Part shown: in pieces, positions 24,129-32,653 of the stretch
Layout: each line of letters begins with the position of its first letter
Position numbering within the stretch: position 1 is the stretch's first letter
Assembly: GCA_964556665.1 (NCBI GenBank)
Contig: CAZKXU010000021.1
Coordinates: 1-39,887, forward strand
Source of the DNA: CAZKXU01 sp964556665
GTDB taxonomy: Bacteria; Bdellovibrionota_C; UBA2361; CAZKXU01
Reading direction: 5' to 3'
Length of the DNA: 39,887 bases
Program-made: the position numbers and the translations under genes
The notes under the pieces: generated by a model
What the model saw: the letters and a program-made list of their open reading frames with translations, nothing else
The model's database searches: none
Told to the model about the DNA's origin: nothing

Positions 24129-26198
24129 TCAGGCCCGGCAAGTCAAGGTCTTACTAAGCCTATCATGGAGAGTTTTGCCTCCAGAGAGCGCTGAGAGAAA
24201 GCCAAGCAGTAGAAAAGAGAGCGGAAACGAGGTCGCACGCACTGTGCAGTGAAAAAAAGATGGTTTTCGGCCTACTTCGTCTACTATCTTAAGGCCCATA
24301 AAGCCATAACCAAGCGTTGAATTGAGGAGATAAAAGCTAATAAGTGGATATGCTATTAGGTTAAGTAAAAACGCAGAGATAAAATGGCCACTAATCGGCA
24401 AAATCTCTGAAATAAGAAGAGGCTCCCCTGCAATAAGCTTCGTTTTAATACTAAGATCCTCAATAAATACCAGAAGGGCTGTTAAAGCTAATGCCAGAGC
24501 AGTGATAAATGCTATATCTATAAGAAAAGCGAAGCTGCGGCGAAATACAGATGCGTTTTCAATCTGCTCTGCGCCTGCCTGCGAACCACCCTGATCTGCT
24601 GTGGTAGGATCTGCTTCTAACTTAAACTCATCATCTTTCCGTTTTGATAATCCAAGACGCGGCGCACTCACAGCCTTCTCAAGATCTTTGAGCTCTTTCT
24701 CCAGCGCACTTGTAGGTAGCACCTTTGACTCTGGCTCTTTCTCCGCCTGTTCGTACCGCTTTGCTCCACCTGGATTCTCAAGCTCTTCCATGGCTAGATC
24801 AAAGTGTAGTTCACACTCCTCAGTTTTCACAGCTTTAAACTGTGCGCTAGAAAGCTCTACCTCCAGAGTATCTTTGCTTTCAAGCTCCTGTGCAGCATGG
24901 TTGAACAGTGTGTTTATATCCTCTGTTACGGGGGGCTGTGCTAGAGTGTTTGTCTCCTCTGCTATGGGTAGTGGCGCTGCTTCAGGGATAACATTCGCTG
25001 ATGCATCTAGATTGACTATTGGTTCTGTATCAAAATGAATTTCAGTATCCGTATCTGCCACAAGCTTGGTTTTTGATCTACCCTCAGATTCTTCAGGTAA
25101 CACTAGCTTTGGCGTTAGCTCAGGAGTTGGCTCAGGATCAGGCGCTGGCTCAGGATCAAAGTGCATCTCAAAACCAGGATCATCAACATACGGAGTAGGC
25201 TCTTTTACGACCTCAAAGGTATGTTCCTCACCAGCATGTCCTAAGCCTTCCAAAACTTTATCTAGATCATGCCCAGCCTCTGAAAGATCCAATACAGCAG
25301 GAGCTTTAGGTGCAATAGGAGATAGATCGGCCTCTTGTGGCGGCACACCCACATTTTTTTCACTACTTTTAGCAAGCTTCGACTCAAGTTTGGCTATCGA
25401 ATTTTTGAGAGCTGCATCTATTTTTTCCCCGAGTGCATCAACAAAGATCTGATCAGAGCTAATTTCGGAGAAAGGCACCGCTGTGCTGGACTTAGCTGGT
25501 TCAGGCTTCTTAGAAGGAGGGGGGTCCGCAGGTTTTTCTTTTGCTTCGCTAGGTTCCTCCAGTCCAAAATCTATTGCTTCAAGCACGGGGGGAGGTTTGC
25601 TGCTCGCGCTCTCTGTTTTAAGAGGTGGCGAATTCATTATGACTACTTGGTGCGGCTCTTCCTTAGGTTTTTCAGTCTCAACAAACTCTCTTTGCATTAT
25701 TGATGCGGTCGAGACCTCGACCGGAGGTGCTAAGAGCTCAGCAATCTCCTGGGTAACCTTAGATTCTGTAGTTGAAGCAGAAAAATCACTGCCTCCTAAA
25801 TCTAGGTTTTTATCATCGATGGCTGCAGGGATCTCCTCTTTCTCTACGGACTCCGGTTCTGGATTCTGAAAAGCTTCAATGGGAGGCTCCTGAACAGCTG
25901 GAATAAGCTCTGACTTATCTTTACTTAGAGTCGCTGTTGAGGCGACTTTAAGTTTAGTTTCAGGCAGTATGCTCTTTAATAGACCAAATACACCACTACT
26001 GGCTGGTGGAGTGGCTGCTGCGGCGGGCACATTGGTTGGGGCCTTTTTCTTTTTTTTCCCTAAAAGCTCTTCATGCGTAGCATCCGGATTTGTAATCGGC
26101 AGTTGTAGACTTTTCTTGTACGGACGTAGATCGATCATGCACTTCGGGCATAGGTCTCGCAGATCGGAACAGACAAATTTACATCCAGGGCAGCGCAT
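24129..26198 (-). CDS. RDD-family membrane protein with N-terminal zinc ribbon and long disordered linker
   Basis: A 689-aa protein. Residues 1-20 form a Cys-rich zinc-ribbon (Cys 3, 6, 10, 17 and 20; MRCPGCKFVC ... LCPKC). About residues 30-545 are a Pro/Glu/Ser-rich, probably disordered segment in which a short motif recurs: FEMHFDPEP, TEIHFDTEP and CELHFDLAM. The C-terminal ~150 residues are an RDD domain with hydrophobic helices (FRRSFAFLIDIAFITALALA, LNSTLGYGFMGLKIVDEVG, TLHDRLSKT). RDD proteins are poorly understood transport or channel-like membrane proteins. The arrangement may form a membrane-anchored metal-binding or interaction platform; this is inference. It lies downstream of rsmE by 52 bases. 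Confidence 0.85.
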   Translation of the reverse strand: MRCPGCKFVCSDLRDLCPKCMIDLRPYKKSLQLPITNPDATHEELLGKKKKKAPTNVPAAAATPPASSGVFGLLKSILPETKLKVASTATLSKDKSELIPAVQEPPIEAFQNPEPESVEKEEIPAAIDDKNLDLGGSDFSASTTESKVTQEIAELLAPPVEVSTASIMQREFVETEKPKEEPHQVVIMNSPPLKTESASSKPPPVLEAIDFGLEEPSEAKEKPADPPPSKKPEPAKSSTAVPFSEISSDQIFVDALGEKIDAALKNSIAKLESKLAKSSEKNVGVPPQEADLSPIAPKAPAVLDLSEAGHDLDKVLEGLGHAGEEHTFEVVKEPTPYVDDPGFEMHFDPEPAPDPEPTPELTPKLVLPEESEGRSKTKLVADTDTEIHFDTEPIVNLDASANVIPEAAPLPIAEETNTLAQPPVTEDINTLFNHAAQELESKDTLEVELSSAQFKAVKTEECELHFDLAMEELENPGGAKRYEQAEKEPESKVLPTSALEKELKDLEKAVSAPRLGLSKRKDDEFKLEADPTTADQGGSQAGAEQIENASVFRRSFAFLIDIAFITALALALTALLVFIEDLSIKTKLIAGEPLLISEILPISGHFISAFLLNLIAYPLISFYLLNSTLGYGFMGLKIVDEVGRKPSFFHCTVRATSFPLSFLLLGFLSALSGGKTLHDRLSKTLTCRA

Positions 26199-26250
26199 GT
26201 TAGTTGAATTTTAACACAAATTACTTCCTACCAACAGAAACATCTTCTTA

Positions 26251-27000
26251 TCATCCCCAAAGCGCCTCTACTGCAGCCATAGCAGCAACTGCTGCAGTTT
26301 CAGCGCGCAATGTTCGAGGGCCGAGTGAGCCTAGTTCGTAATTATTATTTACAAGGTAACTCTCCTCTGTGCTAGTAATATCTCCGGCTGGACCAACGAC
26401 TAAACATATTTTACCGCCGGGCATTCCGAAGCTACGTAAGGGACGTGCTAATGTGGAGAGAGAGAGTAGAATGCGCCGATCGTTATTTTCAGACGTTCGC
26501 TTAACCGTGTCAACCAAGGATTGTACATCAGAAGCGAAGTATATCTGCGGGATGTCGACTCTGCCGCACTGCTTTGAAGCTGACACTGCAATGCGCTTCC
26601 AACGTTCAAGTCGCTTATCTAGATCCGTCGCTTCAGCTCGAACTACGCTCCTCTCTGCCTGCCAAAATAGAATATTCTCAGCACCTAGTTCAGTCCCTTT
26701 TTCACAGACAAAATCATTGTGATCGTTTTTTGCGAGTGCAAAGGCTAAGTGGCGGATTATAGAAGTCGGTTTTAGAGTAGTCCTCTCCTCATGTATCTTA
26801 ATAGAAACAGACTTACCACTATCGACAATAATGGCTTCATATTCCTTGCCAGTGCTGTTATCGATGACCAGGAGATGTTCACCTGCTCTCATTCTGAGTA
26901 CCTTATGCAGATGATGAGAGTCCTCGGCTGAAAGGTTGGTCTCTACCGGGAGATTAACGTCGCCTAAAGCAGGGAGAAAAACCCGTGGTATATGAGACAT
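26251..27000 (-). CDS. rsmE: RsmE-like 16S rRNA m3U1498 methyltransferase
   Basis: A 249-aa SPOUT-class (knotted) RNA methyltransferase, expected to methylate U1498 of 16S rRNA. The N-terminal HHLHKVLRMRAGEHLLVID is the PUA-like part. KNDHNDFVCEKGTELG and RWKRIAVSASKQCGR are family motifs, and the C-terminal LGPRTLRAETAAVAAMAA is the knot end. The usual GPEGG(F/L) loop reads GPAGDITSTEE here, so two normally conserved positions differ. Length is usual. It is followed by the RDD gene and preceded by the isomerase gene on the same strand. Confidence 0.88.
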   Translation of the reverse strand: MSHIPRVFLPALGDVNLPVETNLSAEDSHHLHKVLRMRAGEHLLVIDNSTGKEYEAIIVDSGKSVSIKIHEERTTLKPTSIIRHLAFALAKNDHNDFVCEKGTELGAENILFWQAERSVVRAEATDLDKRLERWKRIAVSASKQCGRVDIPQIYFASDVQSLVDTVKRTSENNDRRILLSLSTLARPLRSFGMPGGKICLVVGPAGDITSTEESYLVNNNYELGSLGPRTLRAETAAVAAMAAVEALWG

Positions 27001-27101
27001 GCGTAATTGCTAAAAGAGTCCAGTCACCGGTATAACGTGCATCATTATCCGCGAGAGCGATATGTCAGATGAATGCAGGCTCGAAATCAGTAAACAAGAT
27101 G

Positions 27102-27707
27102 CTACTTATCAAGCCCCATCTTTGTCAAACGATCTCTAAGGTAATGAATCTTATCAATACCGAAAATTCTTTCACGGTCTATGATGAAGGTCGGAGTATC
27201 AAAAACCCCCGCCTTTCTACCACGTTGATAGATTCCTTTGACTCTCTCCCGTGTATCAGAAGAGGAGATTTTGCTCAGAAAGTCACCAAGATCGATATCT
27301 AGCTCCTCGCAGAGCTCGGTCATGAAGTTCTCATCATTAGGGTTCTCACCTTGTCCCCACCACTTATGAAAGACCTTATAGTTATACTCCATTAAAATAC
27401 CTAGATCCCTTGCAACCACAGCACCACGAGTTACGCGGTTTGGGTCAAACTCCCCCTCTGGCCATCCTTCAGGTACCTTAAACGGCATATTAAGCTCAGT
27501 AGCCGTACGCTTAGCATCCTCAAAAAGATATGAAAGCTTATCCGGTATAAGTGGAGCTGGCTGTACATTCTCCCCTGAAGCTTTCGCCGAAAATGGCTGC
27601 CATAGTAGCTCTACATCAAAATCATCGTTTAAACGATAAACGGACTCCAAAGCCAGATAGGAATAGGGGCTCTGGAATGAATAATAAACTTCTATTGTTG
27701 GTGCCAT
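27102..27707 (-). CDS. DsbA-fold 2-hydroxychromene-2-carboxylate isomerase-like protein
   Basis: A 201-aa thioredoxin-fold protein of the kappa-GST / HCCA isomerase group. The active-site region VYYSFQSPYSYLALE (~7-21) has Ser instead of the CXXC of DsbA, so it should bind glutathione or act as an isomerase, not as a disulfide oxidase. The C-terminal GVFDTPTFIIDRERIFG (~167-183) is the family motif with cis-Pro (TPT). No aromatic-degradation genes surround it, so the substrate is open. Confidence 0.85.
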   Translation of the reverse strand: MAPTIEVYYSFQSPYSYLALESVYRLNDDFDVELLWQPFSAKASGENVQPAPLIPDKLSYLFEDAKRTATELNMPFKVPEGWPEGEFDPNRVTRGAVVARDLGILMEYNYKVFHKWWGQGENPNDENFMTELCEELDIDLGDFLSKISSSDTRERVKGIYQRGRKAGVFDTPTFIIDRERIFGIDKIHYLRDRLTKMGLDK

Positions 27708-27881
27708 GAATTACCTGTGTACAATGTCTAAGCAATTAATAAAACAAAAAATATCTACTCCGTAAGGTAAACAGATTAAGGTAATTTTGCAAGAAAGAAT
27801 TGAAGAAATTAAGGGAAAAAGCATATAGTATCTAATAAAAGTAAGCATTTTTGATAGTACTGCACACATTTAGCACTCTCT

Positions 27882-28778
27882 ATGTCATTGGAAAAACTCA
27901 AAAATCTCGGCAAGTCAAAAGAGCTGCTGCTTTGCCTGGAGGTCAATCCGCCGCGCGGGGTGGCACTAGAGCCTGTATTTTCCCGCCTCGAGGGCAATCT
28001 GGACGGGATTGATTTTCTGAATATAACCGATAGTGCCTTAGCTCGCATGAAGCTTGCCCCGTTCCCGTTCGCCGCTATCTTAAAACAACGCTTTGGGATT
28101 GAGCCGTTAGTTAACCTCTCCTGCAGAGATAGAAATCTTATAGCGATGCAAGGGGATCTGCTTGCCGCTTGGGTGTGCGGGGTGCGTTCTGTAGTGGCCC
28201 TGACCGGAGACGCGGTTACAATTGGGGATTCTCCTGAAAGAAAAGGGGTATTTGAGGTCAACTCGATCGGTCTTCTTAATGCTATTGCGGTCTTAAATGG
28301 TGGGAAAGACCTGGCTGGGAATGAGCTCAAAGGAGCGCCTGACTTTACAACTGGTGTAGTCGTCAACCCTAATGTTAAGAATATTAATGCGGAGTTACGG
28401 AGACTAGAGCGTAAGCGGGATGCCGGGGCGCGCTATGCCCTTAGTCAGCCGGTCTTTGATGAGGTAACGGCCGCAGCTTTTTTGAAGGCAGCGGCTGGGA
28501 TCGGTGTGCCGATTTTTTTGGGTTTATTGCCGTTTAAATCCGGTGAAGCAGCTCTTTCGGTGACGAACGTACCTGGAATTAAGATTTCAGAAGAGCTGAA
28601 AAATTTAGCGGAGCGTAGCGCTGCTGAGGATTTAAGTGATTATTCGATCGAGCTGTGCTTAAGAATTGCAGCAGCGTGCCGAGAGTATGTTTGTGGTTTC
28701 CACGTAATTAGTGGAGCAACTCCTAAGCTTGCATTAAGGTTAACGAAGGAATTAATAGGGTTACGGAGAAAACTATGA
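27882..28778 (+). CDS. Methylenetetrahydrofolate reductase-like protein (MetF superfamily)
   Basis: A 298-aa TIM-barrel protein of the methylenetetrahydrofolate reductase family. N-terminal CLEVNPPRG (~18-26), VVALTGDAVTIGDSPERKGV (~104-123) and ARYALSQPVFDEV (~183-195) correspond to flavin and folate sites, and GLLPFKS (~213-219) to the C-terminal part of the barrel. The motif spacing resembles the acetogen-type and MetH-associated MTHFRs more than E. coli MetF. It overlaps the next gene, a 2x[4Fe-4S] ferredoxin, by 4 bases (ATGA). This suggests that reducing power comes through an Fe-S partner rather than directly from NADH, which is inference. Confidence 0.85.
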   Translation: MSLEKLKNLGKSKELLLCLEVNPPRGVALEPVFSRLEGNLDGIDFLNITDSALARMKLAPFPFAAILKQRFGIEPLVNLSCRDRNLIAMQGDLLAAWVCGVRSVVALTGDAVTIGDSPERKGVFEVNSIGLLNAIAVLNGGKDLAGNELKGAPDFTTGVVVNPNVKNINAELRRLERKRDAGARYALSQPVFDEVTAAAFLKAAAGIGVPIFLGLLPFKSGEAALSVTNVPGIKISEELKNLAERSAAEDLSDYSIELCLRIAAACREYVCGFHVISGATPKLALRLTKELIGLRRKL

Positions 28779-29383
28779 AACGTCGCGAAGAGATGACATT
28801 TTTGGAGAGGATTTACGTAGTTGAGATCTTTAAAGGCGTTGCCTTAACGACCTCAAGGATGTGCAGAAATTTCTTCATTCATGTGTTGCACCGCCTAGGA
28901 CTCGCCAAGCAGACAGGCGCCGCAGCCTCTATCCAATATCCAAATGAACGTCGTGTTTATCCTGAAAGATATCGCGGCAGACACCGTCTTACATTGCAGC
29001 CTAATGGTGACATTAAGTGTACCTCTTGCTTCCTTTGTGCGACAGCATGCCCCGCCAGGTGCATTTATATTGAAGCCTGCGAGCATGAGGATCCATCGAT
29101 TGAAAAGTTTCCTAAACGGTACGAGATCGACACGCTTTTATGCATCTACTGCGGTTACTGTGTTGAAGCCTGTCCAGTTGATGCAATTAGGATGGACACC
29201 GGTCTTCATCCCGAGGTTTATCCGGCAGATCCGCGAAGATTCATTGAAGACAAAGAGACCTTAATGCAGCGTTCAAGGGTGTTGGAGGATCTTGGTTCCG
29301 ATAAATTATACGAACTCCATATGAAAAAAATGCAGAGAATAGAGACTCATCCATTTGAGAAGGAGCCGAGTGGTGCGGTTTAG
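28775..29383 (+). CDS. NuoI-like 2x[4Fe-4S] ferredoxin protein
   Basis: A 202-aa protein with two perfect CxxCxxCxxxCP clusters (CTSCFLCATACP at ~86-97 and CIYCGYCVEACP at ~125-136) and the N-terminal helix and RGRHRLTL region of the complex I subunit NuoI. No other NADH dehydrogenase genes are adjacent. It starts inside the MTHFR stop codon (ATGA overlap), with GGAG 7 bases upstream, so the pair is translated together. It could carry electrons to or from the MTHFR, or be a stray NuoI copy. Confidence 0.9.
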   Translation: MKRREEMTFLERIYVVEIFKGVALTTSRMCRNFFIHVLHRLGLAKQTGAAASIQYPNERRVYPERYRGRHRLTLQPNGDIKCTSCFLCATACPARCIYIEACEHEDPSIEKFPKRYEIDTLLCIYCGYCVEACPVDAIRMDTGLHPEVYPADPRRFIEDKETLMQRSRVLEDLGSDKLYELHMKKMQRIETHPFEKEPSGAV

Positions 29384-29410
29384 GAGAAGAAGCCGGTAAT
29401 CTAGTAGACT

Positions 29411-29430
29411 AGAACCCCGCGGTCCCAGTG
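29411..29430. repeat. REP-like GC palindrome, copy D (half)
   Basis: CCCCGCGGTCCCAGTGG matches one arm of the REP-like family, but no partner arm is visible before the next gene. It may be a decayed copy. It lies between two genes that run in the same direction, unlike the other copies. Confidence 0.5.
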
Positions 29431-29448
29431 GATCGGAAAAGCCTTAAT

Positions 29449-30750
29449 ATGCTCAGGATAATACTCTTAATATTTTTAATCTGCTTCCCGATCTCGATTA
29501 CTGCCCAACCGATAGATGAGCTTGGTCAGGTTATCTCCCTGCCTAAACCTAAACAAGGCGGAGTCGCCGGCATCGTCATTAACAAAGCTAATGCGACTGA
29601 ATTCAGAAATATGCTCATCCCGGAATTATACTCTCTTCTGCGCAAAGGAGTTTTAGAGCTCGATGCTGCTAGGAGTTTAAACTATCAATTCAGCCCTGCT
29701 CAGGATTCCCCACAGGGCAGCATCGAGGCTTTTAAAAAATTTCCCTATTCCAAGGAGACATTATTTAAGCAGATCTCACTACGAAATAGCTTCATCTATG
29801 GTGATAGAAATGCGATTTTAAAAGAGGAGGATCCACGCAAAGTAGCTGAAATGGTGCTGTGGAGTTGGAATTCTATTTTATGGTCGCAAGGTATCTTGAG
29901 TTTTGATTTTAGATTGCTATTTCTTAATTCCGATAAAAAAGAAAGGGAGGCATCAGCTTCCTTTCTGCGTATCTACCCCTCCGCTATAGATGCAGCCGAC
30001 AAAACCGGGCAACTTTTCAGGGAACGGCTTAGGTTTACATCACCTCCAGCAATCGAGAAGCTCACCTTCCTCTCTTTCAGATTTGTGGATTCTCCAGAAG
30101 ACACGCTCTGGCTATACTCCCCCGCGCTGCAGAAGACTCGTGAACTTACCTCTTCTAATCGCGGCGATAGTATCCTTGGATCCGGATTTAGCATGGAGGA
30201 TCTTCTGCTTTTTTCTGGAAAAGTGGAGAGCATGGAGGGTCACTTTGATAAAAAAGTGTTGGGCTTAGTGCCATTTGTCGACCTGAATTCTGCAAATCTA
30301 AATTTTTTGGAAAATGGCTGCAAAGCTGTAAAGGAGAGAGGCAATCTTTCATTTCCGCGCTGGAACTTTGAAAGCCGACGCTTTGAGCAGGGTGCCGGCT
30401 GGATACCTACAGCTGCTGTCTTTGTGCCCCGGGAGCTGTTGCGCATTGAACTCAATTCAAGCGATCCCTTCTCCTTATATGGCAGACAGGTAATATACTT
30501 TGATTCTGAAATGATGGTGCCGGTATATAAGATCGTCTTTGATCGGGTCGGAAATCTCTGGAAGATTCTAATTGCAGGATACGGTCTTGCTAGCTCTGAG
30601 GATGGCAAGCAGAGCTATCCTTATCAGGGCTTTATAGTAGCTGACGATTTGAAGGAGGATCGTGCCTATATTCTTGAGTCAAAGAACATTACCAGTTGTA
30701 AGAGCTACAGTAAGGAGATTAAGCTAGAGGAGCTCTCAGCCCCACGATAG
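29449..30750 (+). CDS. DUF1329-like secreted protein
   Basis: A ~433-aa exported protein. The ATG at 29449 (MLRIILLIFLICFPISITAQ) gives a clean signal peptide with cleavage before QPIDEL; an upstream GTG at 29428 lies in a REP-like repeat and is less likely. The middle carries the DUF1329 style motif TLWLYSPALQKTRELTSSNRGDSILGSGFSMEDLL. DUF1329 proteins resemble outer-membrane lipoprotein-sorting (LolB/LppX-like) folds and often accompany RND transporters, but none is nearby. The assignment rests on this motif and is moderate. The gene follows the ferredoxin gene by ~65 bases. Confidence 0.7.
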   Translation: MLRIILLIFLICFPISITAQPIDELGQVISLPKPKQGGVAGIVINKANATEFRNMLIPELYSLLRKGVLELDAARSLNYQFSPAQDSPQGSIEAFKKFPYSKETLFKQISLRNSFIYGDRNAILKEEDPRKVAEMVLWSWNSILWSQGILSFDFRLLFLNSDKKEREASASFLRIYPSAIDAADKTGQLFRERLRFTSPPAIEKLTFLSFRFVDSPEDTLWLYSPALQKTRELTSSNRGDSILGSGFSMEDLLLFSGKVESMEGHFDKKVLGLVPFVDLNSANLNFLENGCKAVKERGNLSFPRWNFESRRFEQGAGWIPTAAVFVPRELLRIELNSSDPFSLYGRQVIYFDSEMMVPVYKIVFDRVGNLWKILIAGYGLASSEDGKQSYPYQGFIVADDLKEDRAYILESKNITSCKSYSKEIKLEELSAPR

Positions 30751-30768
30751 CTTCGCAAGGATTTATAA

Positions 30769-31662
30769 ATGTCCAAAAGTCTATTAGATGAACATGATAC
30801 GGTCCGTTACTGGTTTATTCAAAAAACCGTTAAAGCTCTGAATCCTACGGACCCGGTGACATTGGATGAGGATGAGCCCTTGGAGTCTGCAATAAAAAAA
30901 ATGTGCGACCACGGGATCGGCTGTATTTTGGTAGTTAACAAGGAGATGCTATTAGCTGGTGTACTGACAGAGCGTGACATTATCAGGAAGGCAGATCTCT
31001 CATCAAAAGATGTTTTCAAGACGCCGTTGAAGCAGCTTATGACTCCTAATCCGGTCGTCACGACCCGTAGCTCTAGCATTGCACGAGCTCTAAATGAGGT
31101 AAAAAATGGTGGCTTCAGGCATCTTCCGGTAGTCCATAAAAGCAACCTCCCAAGTGGAGTGGTTTCGGTTAAGGATTTTTTAAAATACACCTCAGCTCAA
31201 CTTGCCAAGGTTGAAAGCGGCAAAACATTTATTAATCCTAGCCTTAACTCATTTTTTGAACAGCCTATCAGCTCAGTTGTGCACCAGCCCGGGGAGAGAA
31301 CGCATCTTACTCAATCTATAAAGGAGGTAATATCGCAGTTGCGTAAAAAAAGCATCGGAGCAATCCCAGTCTTAGATGCTAGTGGAGTTCTGTGTGGGAT
31401 TATCAGTGAGCGTGATATTGTATGCCGTGCCTTTCTTGTTAAAAAAGAGTTTAGTCTTTTTACAGTAACAGATCTCATGACCGCTCAGCCTGAGACGCTG
31501 ACACCCGACATCTCTTTAGGAAAAGCATTAAAGACTATGCTTGATGGAAGCTTTAGGCATATTCCAATTGTTGATAACGGAGGCCTTACAGGGATCATAT
31601 CGATTAGGGATATTTTTAATGCACTAACAGCTTTAATTATTGCAGAATTAGATAAGGCGTAA
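30769..31662 (+). CDS. Four-CBS-domain protein
   Basis: A 297-aa cytoplasmic protein made of two Bateman modules. Four CBS repeats are visible: DEPLESAIKKMCDHGIGCIL ... LTERDIIRK, SIARALNEVKNGGFRHLPVV ... VSVKDF, SIKEVISQLRKKSIGAIPVL ... SERDIV and SLGKALKTMLDGSFRHIPIV ... ISIRDIF. Such proteins bind adenine nucleotides and report energy status. No catalytic or membrane domain is fused, so it is a stand-alone sensor. AAGG lies 8 bases before the ATG. Confidence 0.92.
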   Translation: MSKSLLDEHDTVRYWFIQKTVKALNPTDPVTLDEDEPLESAIKKMCDHGIGCILVVNKEMLLAGVLTERDIIRKADLSSKDVFKTPLKQLMTPNPVVTTRSSSIARALNEVKNGGFRHLPVVHKSNLPSGVVSVKDFLKYTSAQLAKVESGKTFINPSLNSFFEQPISSVVHQPGERTHLTQSIKEVISQLRKKSIGAIPVLDASGVLCGIISERDIVCRAFLVKKEFSLFTVTDLMTAQPETLTPDISLGKALKTMLDGSFRHIPIVDNGGLTGIISIRDIFNALTALIIAELDKA

Positions 31663-31696
31663 TTCCTCAGAAACAAAGAATAAATACTGTACTCTA

Positions 31697-31727
31697 CTGG
31701 GAGCGGGCTGGAAGCCCGCGGTCCCGG
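31697..31727. repeat. REP-like GC palindrome, copy E
   Basis: CTGGGA-GCGGGCT-GGA-AGCCCGC-GG-TCCCGG folds into a stable hairpin. It lies between the convergent ends of the four-CBS gene (+) and tRNA-Glu (-), matching the placement of copies A, B and C. Confidence 0.85.
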
Positions 31728-31778
31728 TCTTGTTACTTGTAGTAAAACTGATTTTCTTCTTTTCAAAAGAAAAGTATG

Positions 31779-31851
31779 CGTCCCCAACGGGATTCGAACC
31801 CGTGTCACCAGCGTGAAAGGCTAGTGTCCTAGGCCTCTAGACGATAGGGAC
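31779..31851 (-). tRNA. tRNA-Glu (TTC)
   Basis: Minus strand: acceptor GTCCCTA pairs with TGGGGAC, discriminator G, D-arm TCGTCTAGAGGCCTAGGA, anticodon loop CTTTCAC (anticodon TTC), T-loop with GGGTTCGAATCCC. CCA is not encoded. An A/T-rich hairpin with TTTTC-TTTT-GAAAA character follows at ~31755-31775. Confidence 0.95.
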
Positions 31852-31906
31852 ATATGAATTTGCGTGGCACGTTACAGCGTCAACAATTTATAGTATAAAA
31901 CCATGT

Positions 31907-32653
31907 ATGTCAAAAGTGCTAGGGCAATTGTACTTAATACCAAATACGCTTGGCGAATCGGCGCTAGATTACGTTATTCCGCAAGCAGTCAAAAAGATTG
32001 CTCAACGGCTCACCCATTTTGTAGTGGAGAATGAAAAAAGTGCTCGCGCGCACCTTAAAAGACTTGAGATACCTGTGCCGATTGCTGAACTTAAGCTCTA
32101 TCCCTTGGAGCGAGGAGCGGAGAAGGAGAGTCTAGAAAGTGCACTTTTATTACTCCAGCAAGGTAGAGATGTTGGCCTTTTAAGTGACGCCGGTTGTCCC
32201 TGTGTCGCAGATCCTGGCGCAGAGGTAGTGCGAGCAGCTCAGGCCAGCGGTATTAAAGTTACACCGTTAGTTGGTCCAAGCTCTATTCTTTTAGCCCTTA
32301 TGGGTTCAGGCCTAAATGGACAGCAGTTTGCTTTTCACGGCTATCTCCCTGTTGATGCAGCAGAGCGAAAACGGGCGATTCTAAGACTCGAGGAGGAGTC
32401 TGTGGACAAGAATCAGACCCAGATATTCATGGAGACCCCGTATAGAAATGAAAAGCTCTTTCATGATATACTGGAGTGCTGCAAGAATACGACCCTCCTT
32501 TGTGTTGCAACGGGCCTGACACTGGAGAATGAAAGCTTGCTAACAAGAACGATTAAAGACTGGCGCGGATTTAAGCTAAATTTAGACCGGGTACCTACAA
32601 TATTTCTACTTTATAGAGGCTCTTTTGCTACCACGAATCACTTTAAAACCTAA
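31907..32653 (+). CDS. RsmI-like tetrapyrrole-methylase-fold SAM methyltransferase
   Basis: A 248-aa enzyme of the tetrapyrrole (corrin/porphyrin) methylase fold, resembling RsmI, the 16S rRNA (C1402) 2'-O-methyltransferase, but shorter than RsmI (usually ~280 aa). LLSDAGCPCVADPGAEVVRAA (~93-113) and VTPLVGPSSILLALMGSGL (~119-137) are the SAM-binding segments, and FHGYLPVDAAER follows. It lacks the RsmI C-terminal helical domain, so it matches the short paralogue group. It overlaps the next gene by ~29 bases, so the two are cotranscribed. Confidence 0.87.
   Translation: MSKVLGQLYLIPNTLGESALDYVIPQAVKKIAQRLTHFVVENEKSARAHLKRLEIPVPIAELKLYPLERGAEKESLESALLLLQQGRDVGLLSDAGCPCVADPGAEVVRAAQASGIKVTPLVGPSSILLALMGSGLNGQQFAFHGYLPVDAAERKRAILRLEEESVDKNQTQIFMETPYRNEKLFHDILECCKNTTLLCVATGLTLENESLLTRTIKDWRGFKLNLDRVPTIFLLYRGSFATTNHFKT

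Noticed and set aside
24601..25869. Several plus-strand open frames opposite the RDD protein
   Set aside because: They are Ser/Gly-rich antisense shadows of the Glu/Pro-rich linker and have no start context.
29428..29448. GTG 29428 as the start of the DUF1329-like gene
   Set aside because: It lies in the REP-like half-palindrome and delays the hydrophobic signal core; ATG 29449 gives a clean signal peptide.
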